The notes under the pieces were generated by a model. That model did not search any database and was not told the origin of the DNA. It worked only from the letters and a program-made list of their open reading frames with translations. From contig JAQCJA010000040.1 of NCBI GenBank assembly GCA_027593305.1, positions 1 to 17,150 of the forward strand: 17,150 nucleotides of DNA, written 5' to 3'. Below, piece after piece: positions 1 to 6,658 of this stretch (positions within the stretch are counted from its first letter, which is position 1; the number at the start of each line of letters is the position of its first letter). This stretch comes from a bacterium (GTDB taxonomy: Bacteria > Latescibacterota > UBA2968 > UBA8231). The translations under genes were made by a program, and so were the position numbers.

Positions 1-1
1 T

Positions 2-634
2 CTCGCCGATTTCGGCAGCCGTTGCGTGGATCTCATCGTCGAACTTGCCCACCCGGACATCACGCGCCAGCATGGCCGGGCCTTTCTGCAGGAAACGGAC
101 TACATGCCCCTGTCGCTGACGGCCTTCTCCGACCCAGAGCTGGAGGCGGACCTGCTGGCGACATCGGCGTCAGCAGGCACGCGCATCTTTGTTCCCCACG
201 GAGCCGTTGTCGGACTGGAGGCCCTGGAAGAAGGTCGCGAGCGCTGGCAGACGGTGACCATGGTCATGAAGAAGCCCGTGCGCAGCTTCGATTTTTCCGC
301 GGCACCACAGTTTGATCCCGCCAGCATGACGACGGAGACCGTGCTCTACGATGGTCCCACGCGCGCCCTGTGCCCGCTGTTCCCACGCAATGTCAATTCA
401 CACGCCGCTGCCGCTCTGGCCGGGATCGGCTTTGATCGCACACGTTCGGTGCTTGTCGCTGACCCGGCTCTGGACCGCTCCATCATCGAACTGGAGGCGG
501 AGGGCGACGGCGTCGAGATCAGGATCTGGCGCGCCAATCCGATGCAGGGCGTCAGCGGGGTCATGACCCTGCTGTCGACGCTGGCCAGCATCGGCCGCGC
601 CCGCGCCGTGCAACCCGGACTGAGGGTATGCTGA
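2..634 (+). CDS. Aspartate dehydrogenase-like protein, 5'-truncated by window edge
   Basis: This is the C-terminal 210 residues of a protein resembling L-aspartate dehydrogenase (NadX/DUF108-type), which oxidises aspartate to iminoaspartate with NAD(P). The frame is open to the window edge (L-A-D-F-G-S-R-C before the GTG at 26), so the roughly 55-residue N-terminal Rossmann part lies outside. Visible family features are a VELAHPD segment near the start, a FVPHGAVVGLEAL segment, and the PRNVN ... LAGIGFDRT ... VADP block typical of the catalytic domain. The C-terminus has the usual NPM-x-GVSG ... TLLSTLA pattern. The next gene overlaps its stop codon, so the two are probably translated together. 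Its neighbours are carbohydrate genes and no nadA or nadC is visible, so a catabolic rather than NAD-biosynthetic role is possible. Family assignment is fairly sure; physiological role is unknown. Confidence 0.75.
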   Translation, partial: LADFGSRCVDLIVELAHPDITRQHGRAFLQETDYMPLSLTAFSDPELEADLLATSASAGTRIFVPHGAVVGLEALEEGRERWQTVTMVMKKPVRSFDFSAAPQFDPASMTTETVLYDGPTRALCPLFPRNVNSHAAAALAGIGFDRTRSVLVADPALDRSIIELEAEGDGVEIRIWRANPMQGVSGVMTLLSTLASIGRARAVQPGLRVC

Positions 635-1851
635 TGCTCCAGGCAACGGTGACGGATCGCGCTGTCTTTGTCCCTTCCCCGGGTGCCGGCATCGGCGTCA
701 TGGGCGGCAGTTACTACACCGAAAAAACGGGGGGTCGGCTGATCAGCATCCACAGTTTGACGAGCCGTTCCGATACGGTCGACGCCGCCTTCGTGCGCGC
801 CTCCGAGGACAATGGCCGTACGTGGGGTGATGCCATTCCATGGGCGATGAAATTTGCTCATGCCGAGGGCACCGGCCGCCGCCACCCCCGGGGCGGGTAC
901 GTCGATCCTGCCAGTGGTCGCTACATCAGTGTCTGGACCGAAGGTGTCCTGCCCGGCGACGAGCCCCTCGAAGGCATGCGCAACTGGACCCTGCACTACT
1001 CCGTATCCGTGGATGGCGGTCGCACACAGACCGTCAATGAACAGATCATCCACGAGGGTCCGGCCTATGACGCCGTGCATCACCTGCCCGGTGTCCGCAA
1101 AGGTGGCAACTGCGTCATGATCGGCGATCTGGGGCAGCGGCCGTTGACACGCAGTGATGGTGTTTTGCTGATCCCCGTGCAGAGCTCGCCGGCGGATGCG
1201 GACGGCAACTATACCAATCCCGGCGCCGGTTTCACCTACACCGATTGCCTGCTGCTCATGGGACGCTGGCATGGGGATCATCTGCGCTGGACGTGCTCAC
1301 AGCGCATCGTCGGCGAACCGGCGCGCACGACCCGTGGCCTGATCGAACCGACCATCGCGGAACTGGGCGATGGCTCGATCCTCATGGTCATGCGTGGCAG
1401 CAACGATGCCGCCCACGACCTGCCCGGGCACAAATGGATGGCGCAGTCCCACGATGGTGGGCGGACCTGGACCACACCGGCGCCCTGGACGTACGATGAT
1501 GGTGCCGCCTTCCACTCGCCCAGCGCCTGCTCACAATTGCTGCCCTGGTCGGATGGCAGGCTGTTGTGGATGGGCAACATCACGCCGCAGAATCCGCGGG
1601 GCAATCGGCCGCGCTACCCCCTCGTTCTGGGGGAAGTGGATCTTACGTCCGGGCGGCTGAGACGGGATTCGGTTGCCGTCATCGATGATCGCCACGAGGG
1701 CGAGCATGAGCTGCTGACCCTGTCCAATTTCTATGCGCGGGAAGACCGCGAGACGGGCGATCTGTTGCTGCACCTGCCGCGCTTCTTCGCCGGGGATCCG
1801 GAGGCCGGCTTCGGCTCCGACCTGTCGCTGCTGCGTATCGCTGTGCGCTAG
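634..1851 (+). CDS. Sialidase-like (BNR/Asp-box beta-propeller) protein
   Basis: A 405-residue protein of the sialidase/neuraminidase superfamily, a six-bladed beta-propeller that commonly cleaves terminal sugars from glycans. Asp-boxes (S-x-D-x-G-x-T-W) are visible at about residues 57-64 (SEDNGRTW), 125-132 (SVDGGRTQ, degenerate) and 272-279 (SHDGGRTW). An EPTIAELGDG...MVMRG segment matches the common 'EP..-L.DG-R' core strand with its conserved arginine. There is no signal peptide or membrane segment, so the protein appears cytoplasmic, or is exported by an unseen route. I chose ATG 634 because GAGGG at 622-626 lies 7 bases upstream and the start overlaps the previous TGA by one base; an in-frame ATG at 628 is the alternative. 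True substrate is unknown: many bacterial proteins of this fold are not sialidases. Confidence 0.82.
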   Translation: MLQATVTDRAVFVPSPGAGIGVMGGSYYTEKTGGRLISIHSLTSRSDTVDAAFVRASEDNGRTWGDAIPWAMKFAHAEGTGRRHPRGGYVDPASGRYISVWTEGVLPGDEPLEGMRNWTLHYSVSVDGGRTQTVNEQIIHEGPAYDAVHHLPGVRKGGNCVMIGDLGQRPLTRSDGVLLIPVQSSPADADGNYTNPGAGFTYTDCLLLMGRWHGDHLRWTCSQRIVGEPARTTRGLIEPTIAELGDGSILMVMRGSNDAAHDLPGHKWMAQSHDGGRTWTTPAPWTYDDGAAFHSPSACSQLLPWSDGRLLWMGNITPQNPRGNRPRYPLVLGEVDLTSGRLRRDSVAVIDDRHEGEHELLTLSNFYAREDRETGDLLLHLPRFFAGDPEAGFGSDLSLLRIAVR

Positions 1852-1873
1852 GTACCCCCCGGCGCTACAGCGA
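1838..1873. terminator. Hairpin spanning both stop codons of a convergent gene pair
   Basis: An inverted repeat pairs TCGCTGT-GCGC (1838-1848) with GCGC-T-ACAGCGA (1862-1873). This gives an 11-bp stem with one bulged base and a 13-base loop. The loop and adjoining stem contain the TAG of the sialidase-like gene (1849-1851) and the TAG of the opposite-strand hydrolase (1865-1867). The genes are separated by only 13 bp. It probably acts as a two-way terminator or 3' mRNA stabiliser. There is no T-tract on either side, so efficient intrinsic termination is uncertain. Confidence 0.45.
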
Positions 1874-2938
1874 CGGCAGCAGTCTGTCGAGATCCGGAAA
1901 CAGGGGCCGCTGAAAGTCACGCCGCACGGCACGTCCGTGGAAGGCGCGGTCCATCAACGCCAACAGCGCCTCATAGTCCTCGGCCTGATGGTTGTGGCCC
2001 CCCTCACGGAAGGCCCAGGCCAGCGCTTCGGGTGCGCGCAGAAAATCATAGACCCGCAGCGCTTGCAGGCACGACGCGTATGATCCCGGCGGGCTCGCGC
2101 CCGGATCCTCATAGGCTTCCGTCACCAGCAGGTAGCGCGGCGCCACCAGGGCATGGAGATAGTGCTGCTCATAGGGCAGCTCCCGGTCACGGCCACGGTG
2201 GTCGGCGAAGTCCTGACCGAACCAGAAGATGTTCCCGGAGCCAAAGAAGCTCTCCACCACTTCGGCTCTGGTCGTCTTGCGGTGATTGGGTGCGCATCCA
2301 CCGGTGCCCGAGTCATTCGGATTCACCAGGGCGATGCGCTCATCCGTCGCCCCCGCCAGCAGCACCGCCTTGCCACCCCGCGAGTGGCCAGTGATGGCGA
2401 TCTGTTCGGCACAGACGCCGTCAATTGTGGCCAGCACATCGACACAGCGGTGATATCCCCAGGCCCACGCCGACAGGGCCCCGAAGGCGGCTTCGGGCAA
2501 CAGACGGTACAGCCCCGTATCCCGATAGTTGTCCTTGTTGTCAGCGGCCAGCGCCGTGCGGTCGAAGGAAGCGGCAATGTTGCCGCGTGCCACGATGCGA
2601 CGGATGATGTCGTCGTTGAAGTAGCGCCAGCACCCATCACCGTCCAGCACGACGGGCCTGTCTCCATCCCCCTGGGGAATCCACAGATTCAGTGTGAAAC
2701 TGATCTCTCCCCCGCCGACTTCGCAGCGCACTTCGTAGGTGTGGAAGTCCACCGGCATGTCACGAATCGAACTGGCGCAGCGCAGCACGGCCGTCGTCGT
2801 CGTCGGCATCGGTGGCATACCACCGTACTGATGGGGAATGATGGCATGGCGCATCTCGTCCCGGCGACGTGTCCAGCCGGCAGTGTCGACGGGTGCACCG
2901 TTGCCGAAGATGAGCGGATCAAAGCGGACGTCTGTCAT
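1865..2938 (-). CDS. Alpha/beta hydrolase resembling CE15 glucuronoyl esterase
   Basis: A 357-residue serine hydrolase. The nucleophile elbow GHSRGGK (residues 184-190, Ser186) is followed by AGATDERIALVNPNDSGTGG, closely resembling the conserved stretch after the catalytic serine in CE15 glucuronoyl esterases. Those enzymes cut ester bonds between glucuronic acid and lignin or alcohols. A likely catalytic histidine lies in EGGHNHQAEDY (His315 or His317), and an acidic candidate is in TEAYEDPG (about 274-278). No signal peptide is visible, unlike secreted CE15 enzymes, so it may act on imported substrates. Its ATG overlaps the purN stop by 4 bases (ATGA at 2938-2935 on the minus strand), implying translational coupling. 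It converges on the sialidase-like gene. An acetyl-xylan-esterase-like role is the main alternative. Confidence 0.78.
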   Translation of the reverse strand: MTDVRFDPLIFGNGAPVDTAGWTRRRDEMRHAIIPHQYGGMPPMPTTTTAVLRCASSIRDMPVDFHTYEVRCEVGGGEISFTLNLWIPQGDGDRPVVLDGDGCWRYFNDDIIRRIVARGNIAASFDRTALAADNKDNYRDTGLYRLLPEAAFGALSAWAWGYHRCVDVLATIDGVCAEQIAITGHSRGGKAVLLAGATDERIALVNPNDSGTGGCAPNHRKTTRAEVVESFFGSGNIFWFGQDFADHRGRDRELPYEQHYLHALVAPRYLLVTEAYEDPGASPPGSYASCLQALRVYDFLRAPEALAWAFREGGHNHQAEDYEALLALMDRAFHGRAVRRDFQRPLFPDLDRLLPSL

Positions 2939-3585
2939 ACGAGTCTTTCCAGGTCGATTTCACCCGTGGCGATCTTCTGCAGGGTTTCAGGGAACAATCG
3001 GTGTTCCTGCACCAGCACACGGGCGGCGAGCGTCTCAGCCGTGTCACCCGGCTTGACCGGAACCCGTGCCTGCGCAAGCACCGGTCCGTTGTCGTAAACC
3101 GCATCCACCACATGCACCGTTGCGCCGCTCTCGATGTCACCGGTGGCGAGTACGGCCTCATGGACTCGTCGTCCATAGAAGCCCTGGCCCCCATGACGGG
3201 GCAGCAGCCCCGGGTGAATATTGAGAATGTGACCCCGGAAGGTGGACAACGTCCGCCGCCCCAGCAGCTTCATGTATCCCGCCAGGCAGACGACCTCAAC
3301 GCCGTGCGTCACCAATGCGTCACAGATGGCGCCATCGAGTCCGGCCGCGTCGGGGTGCGTCTGACTGCTGAGATGGTAGCAGGGAATGCCGGCGTTGCGG
3401 GCCCGCTCAAGGGCCCCGGATCGGGAGTTGTTGCCAACCACGACCCGCGCCTCGGCAGACAATCGACCGGTGCTGCAGGCATCGAGTATGGCCTGCATGT
3501 TGGAGCCGCCTCCTGAGGCCAGGAAGCCGAGACGCAATGGCTCCTGTCTGGGCCGCAGGTTGTGGTGGCTGGTGGCGTCCGTCAC
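2935..3585 (-). CDS. purN: Phosphoribosylglycinamide formyltransferase (GART, PurN)
   Basis: A 216-residue folate-dependent enzyme that transfers a formyl group from 10-formyl-THF to GAR in the third step of purine synthesis. The phosphate-binding SGGGSNMQAI loop is at about residues 24-33. The catalytic asparagine and histidine are in NIHPGLLP (Asn122, His124), and the catalytic aspartate lies in GATVHVVDAVYDNGPVLAQ (Asp161). Length fits the family. I chose GTG 3585 because AGGAG at 3590-3594 on the minus strand lies 4 bases upstream. ATG 3597 and TTG 3606 are in-frame alternatives but lack a Shine-Dalgarno. All key residues are present, so it should be active. It is an unusual housekeeping member of an otherwise accessory region, and it shares an ATGA junction with the downstream hydrolase. 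Confidence 0.93.
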   Translation of the reverse strand: MTDATSHHNLRPRQEPLRLGFLASGGGSNMQAILDACSTGRLSAEARVVVGNNSRSGALERARNAGIPCYHLSSQTHPDAAGLDGAICDALVTHGVEVVCLAGYMKLLGRRTLSTFRGHILNIHPGLLPRHGGQGFYGRRVHEAVLATGDIESGATVHVVDAVYDNGPVLAQARVPVKPGDTAETLAARVLVQEHRLFPETLQKIATGEIDLERLV

Positions 3586-3659
3586 GGCTCTCCTCATCGT
3601 CGGCAATGGAATCGCTGCCTAAGATAGCCGTTGCCCCCATGCGGGACAGGGAGAGCGCC

Positions 3660-4688
3660 CTACTGCAGCAACGTCATCTTGCGAACGTCGCGGAAGTTGC
3701 GCCCTTTGATCATCTGCAGGTAGATGCCGGCGGCGACGGCACGCCCATCATCATCGACACCCTGCCAGGTGACGCGGTGCCAGCCGGCCGACTGGTAGCC
3801 CTCATGCAGGGTGCGTACCCGCTGACCGAGCATACTGTAGATCGCAACGCGAACGTCTGTTCCTTCGGGTAACAGATACTGTACCGTCGTCTCCGGATTG
3901 AATGGATTGGGGTAGTTGGGCTGGATATTCGGTCGCTGCAACAGATCGATGGTCTGGGCATCGAGGGACACGTTCTGGTCGAGAGACACATTCTGGTCGT
4001 CTGGCGCAAGCTGCGTTTCGGCGTCTGCAAGCAAAAAGTCCAGCGAGTTTGGACGCGGCAATTCGACCGTCGCCATGACCGTCGCCGTCGTCGCGCCGTC
4101 GGGGCGGATCAGGACCTGGTACGTGCCGGCCGGTGCGCCATCCATGTGGAACTGTCCGTCAGCCTGGACGTTGGCGAAACCCACGAGATGGCCCACGGCA
4201 TCGGCGAGCAATATCGACGCTGCCGGCACCGGCCCGTCCTGTGCATACAGCGTTCCATGGAGTCCATCCAGACCACTCGACGGCGTGGTGAAGTCCACCA
4301 TGAAGGGTGTCTCCAGACCCCAGCCGTTGTCACTGCGTGGATTGGCCAGCATCAGGCAGTACGTCGTGGCCGGTGCCGTCGGCCGGGCGTATACCACTTC
4401 GTCGCCGACGATGACCCCCGTGACGGACATGGCCGCCGGTGTCGTTCCCGCCTCGACAAGGGCCAGCACTTGCTCTTCCAGAGCCAGTGGGAACAACCAG
4501 GCCTGCGGGGCTGATTCAACGGCAAGTGCCCTGGAGAAACGCAGGCGCATGCCGTCCCCTGCCGCCGTGGGCGTCGCCGATTCAACACGCAGGAACGGCA
4601 CCTCCCAGACAACTTCGATCACGGGCTCGGTGCAGATGTAGTGCACGTAGCGCAAAAACGCCTCATGCCGCCGGGATTTCGTGCTCAA
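3660..4688 (-). pseudogene. T9SS-type C-terminal sorting domain protein, N-terminus missing
   Basis: An open frame of 342 residues from a TTG at 4688. Residues about 255-342 form an FlgD-like/type IX secretion C-terminal domain: NYPNPFNPETTVQY, then VAIYSMLGQRVRTL, AGWHRVTWQGVDDDGRAVAAGIYL and a basic end. Residues about 138-205 look like a carboxypeptidase-regulatory-type beta-sandwich (GTLYAQDGPVPAASILLADAVG...PAGTYQVLIRPDG). A short linker repeats DQNVSL twice (231-242). Such proteins need an N-terminal signal peptide for export, and none is present. The frame stays open upstream with no ATG and meets a stop at 4758-4760. The first 35 residues read like the inside of a domain, not a start. 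I infer a 5'-deleted remnant of a larger secreted protein. A genuine short TTG-started cytoplasmic protein is the less likely alternative. The original enzymatic domain is not recognised. Confidence 0.6.
3963..3998 (-). repeat. Two tandem 18-bp units encoding DQNVSL-DQNVSL
   Basis: Units 3963-3980 and 3981-3998 differ at 2 of 18 bases. They sit in the linker between the beta-sandwich and the sorting domain of the T9SS-tail protein. This is a short in-frame duplication, common in flexible linkers. Confidence 0.8.
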
Positions 4689-4729
4689 CCCGGGATGCTG
4701 GCCCTGCGTGTACTGGTGGCCGGTTGAGG

Positions 4730-4759
4730 TTGACAGTGGGGCTGCTGTTTGACGATATC
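4730..4759 (+). promoter_or_regulatory. Candidate sigma-70-like promoter for the PhyH gene
   Basis: A perfect TTGACA at 4730-4735 is followed after 18 bases by GATATC (4754-4759), a weak -10 matching TATAAT at three positions. It lies about 58 bases upstream of the GTG at 4817, between divergent genes. The -35 match is strong and the -10 poor, so this is tentative. Confidence 0.35.
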
Positions 4760-4816
4760 AGGGGTCTACAGAAATCCCCGCAACGATGGCAGCTATCGAT
4801 CAGGAGTAATACACCC

Positions 4817-5617
4817 GTGGACGACGTTCCCGTCACTGACAGCGATATCGATTTCTACCAGGAAAACGGCTTCATCCAGTACAAGGGGTTCTTCTCAGCC
4901 GCCGAGATGGATCATCTGCGCGCCGCGATTGACGACGCAATTGGGTCCCATCGCGACCGCATTCTGGGTGCCGAGGGTGGCGGCCGCACCTCGGACGACT
5001 ACGAACGTGTGTTCAATCAGATGGTCAACATGTGGGTCGACAGTCCTGCGGCCAGGGAATTCGCCTTCTCGAAACGACTCGCCGAGACGGGGCGCCGCCT
5101 GAGCAAGGCGCGGCACGTACGGATCTACCACGACCACGCCATGGTCAAGCCCGCTGGCCAGGGGAGCAAGGAGACCAACTGCCACCAGGATGCACCCTAC
5201 TGGCCGATGGATCCCCTCGGCTCGTTTTCGGCCTGGATCGCCGTCGACAATGTCACCGTCGACAACGGCTGCCTGCACTTCGTCCCCCGGTCGCACAAGT
5301 TCGGTCTGCTGGAGGCGATCAAGCTCGGCGTCGAGGGCGAGAACATCGCCGACAAGATGCGCGCCCAGGGCCATGATGTCGCCGATCCTGTGGCCATAGA
5401 CATGGAAGCCGGCGGTGTCACTTTCCACCATGGCTGCAACTTCCACTTCGCCGGCCCCAATCGCACCGAACAGCCACGCCGAGCCTTCGCCATCATCTAC
5501 ATCCCCGACTCGGTCACCTTCACCGGTGGCAGGGAAGCTGCCGGCGCCGGCGATGAGATGACCGCCGGTGGCCCCTGGGACCACCCCGTGCACCCCATCC
5601 TGGCGGGCGAAGCCTGA
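4817..5617 (+). CDS. Phytanoyl-CoA dioxygenase (PhyH) family protein
   Basis: A 266-residue non-haem Fe(II)/2-oxoglutarate oxygenase of the PhyH family, which hydroxylates diverse small molecules. The iron-binding facial triad is visible: His123-x-Asp125 in CHQDAPYWP and the distal His210 in NFHFAGPN. Arg221, 11 residues on, fits the 2-oxoglutarate-binding arginine. GCLHFVPRSHK (151-161) is the usual core strand. Length is normal. I chose GTG 4817 because AGGAG at 4802-4806 lies 10 bases upstream and the protein then begins as family members do (TDSDIDFYQENGFIQYKGFFS); the longer open frame back to 4439 overlaps the opposite gene and looks non-coding. The gene stands alone, followed by the repeat pair. 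The substrate cannot be told from sequence. Confidence 0.88.
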   Translation: MDDVPVTDSDIDFYQENGFIQYKGFFSAAEMDHLRAAIDDAIGSHRDRILGAEGGGRTSDDYERVFNQMVNMWVDSPAAREFAFSKRLAETGRRLSKARHVRIYHDHAMVKPAGQGSKETNCHQDAPYWPMDPLGSFSAWIAVDNVTVDNGCLHFVPRSHKFGLLEAIKLGVEGENIADKMRAQGHDVADPVAIDMEAGGVTFHHGCNFHFAGPNRTEQPRRAFAIIYIPDSVTFTGGREAAGAGDEMTAGGPWDHPVHPILAGEA

Positions 5618-5620
5618 GCA

Positions 5621-5704
5621 GACACCACAGAGTTCGGCCCGCAGCGCCGACTCGACCCGGCGGCGTTGAGCAACCGCCTACCTGGGACACGCAATCACGC
5701 CGCT
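5621..5704. repeat. 84-bp palindromic repeat, copy 1
   Basis: Identical to 5717-5800 except one base (C at 5645, G at 5741). It begins 3 bases after the PhyH stop codon. It carries two short inverted repeats. The first is CGGCCC-gca-GCGCCG (5635-5649), where the variant base breaks one stem pair. The second is a GGCGG/CCGCC-flanked stem with inner TTG/CAA arms (5659-5678). It resembles a REP-like intergenic element; family unknown to me. Confidence 0.85.
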
Positions 5705-5716
5705 ACACGACGCAGA

Positions 5717-5800
5717 GACACCACAGAGTTCGGCCCGCAGGGCCGACTCGACCCGGCGGCGTTGAGCAACCGCCTACCTGGGACACGCAATCACGCCGCT
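5717..5800. repeat. 84-bp palindromic repeat, copy 2
   Basis: Direct repeat of 5621-5704, separated from it by 12 bases (5705-5716). Here the first stem is perfect: CGGCCC-gca-GGGCCG at 5731-5745, extendable to 5727-5748 (AGT/ACT) with one bulged T. The second stem-loop lies at 5755-5774. Its last 10 bases overlap the stop codon and last residues (S-A-A) of the opposite-strand isomerase gene, so the element forms the tail of that reading frame. It lies between convergent genes and may terminate transcription from both sides. Confidence 0.85.
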
Positions 5801-6544
5801 GACATGCTCTGCAGGTTCCTCAGGCACTGCTCGACACAGACCATGGGTGGATCTGCATAGCGCTCGTGTTCGACGATGTACCATTCGGTCCCACCGACCT
5901 TCTCGCATGCAGCAAAGACTTTGTCCCATGGGACCACGCCTTTGCCAACGACGGTGGTTTCGTCCGCTGGATCATACTCCTTCACATGTACCAGTTGCGC
6001 CCGGCCGGCATACTTCTTCAGATAGGCCACCGGGTCGCCGCCGCCGCGCATGCAGTGCCCCACGTCGAGTTGCGTCACGACCGACGCAGGCGTACCGGAG
6101 CAGAAGATGTCCCAGGGGATCTGTCCGTCCTGCGCCTCGAACTCCCAACGATGGTTGTGGTAGCCCAGGCGCAGCCCCTCGGCCTCGACATCTGGCGCGA
6201 TCCGGGCGAAGCTCGCCGTCGTCTGCTGCCAGGCAGCGGGTGACTTGCGATGTTCTTCGGCCAGGGCCGGCACGATCAGATAACGAGCCCATGGCCTTGT
6301 TGAAGGCCATCGTTTCTGTCAGTGCTTCGCCCCGCACGGTATCGTAGCCCACGTGTGAACCGGCGATCCCAAGATTCAGGCTCGCACACAGATCCTTCAG
6401 TTCCGCCGCGCTGCGGCCGTGGTAGCCGGCGAATTCCACACCCTCGTAACCCATTTCGGCAACGGCTTTCATCGTGCCTTCCAGATCGGCGGCGCAGTCT
6501 TCCCGCACGGAGTACAGCTGCAGCGCGATCGGTATCCTTGCCAT
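5791..6544 (-). pseudogene. Sugar phosphate isomerase/epimerase, frameshifted
   Basis: A xylose-isomerase-like TIM-barrel protein of about 250 residues, split between two frames. The N-terminal 86 residues (MARIPIALQLYSVREDC ... MAFNKAMG, ATG 6544) run in one frame. The rest (RYLIVPALAEEHR ... NLQSMSAA, 6285 to 5791) continues in another. The junction is at about 6286: reading ATG-GGC, skip one T, then CGT-TAT-CTG restores the family sequence. The family usually has one more residue here, so a 2-base loss or a 1-base gain are equally possible. Metal and substrate residues remain visible in YHNHRWEFE, LDVGHC, HVKEYDP and VEHERY. AGGAGG lies 8 bases before the ATG. No slippery heptamer is seen, so programmed frameshifting is unlikely. 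A sequencing indel is possible. Confidence 0.85.
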
Positions 6545-6569
6545 GTTCCTTGCCTCCTCATTCACTCGG

Positions 6570-6598
6570 TTGAGACACCCACAGGGCGCCCATATGTT
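6570..6598 (+). promoter_or_regulatory. Candidate sigma-70-like promoter for the hydroxyacid dehydrogenase gene
   Basis: TTGAGA (6570-6575) and TATGTT (6593-6598) are separated by 17 bases. They match the consensus at 5/6 and 4/6 positions and sit about 60 bases before the ATG at 6659. The site lies in the 114-bp gap between divergent genes. Sequence match only. Confidence 0.4.
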
Positions 6599-6658
6599 TT
6601 CGACCGACGCGAAGCGCCGCCGCCCCAGCAACTGCCCCCACGGATTGAGAACTCTTCC

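Noticed and set aside
346..1281. Long open frame on the minus strand (311 codons)
   Set aside because: It lies wholly opposite the aspartate-dehydrogenase-like and sialidase-like genes, and its translation shows no family motif; typical antisense shadow in GC-rich DNA.
2153..3097. Long plus-strand open frame (314 codons)
   Set aside because: Antisense to the hydrolase and purN, both of which have clear catalytic motifs; the translation is low-complexity and unrecognisable.
4439..4816. N-terminal extension of the PhyH protein
   Set aside because: The extension overlaps the opposite-strand T9SS-tail gene and is Arg/Pro-rich; the family N-terminus begins just after GTG 4817, which has a Shine-Dalgarno.
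5621..5800. CRISPR array
   Set aside because: Only two units, each 84 bp with a 12-bp spacer, and no cas genes; unit and spacer lengths are wrong for CRISPR.
6280..6292. Programmed ribosomal frameshift in the isomerase gene
   Set aside because: No X-XXY-YYZ slippery heptamer or evident downstream pseudoknot at the junction; mutation or sequence error is simpler.
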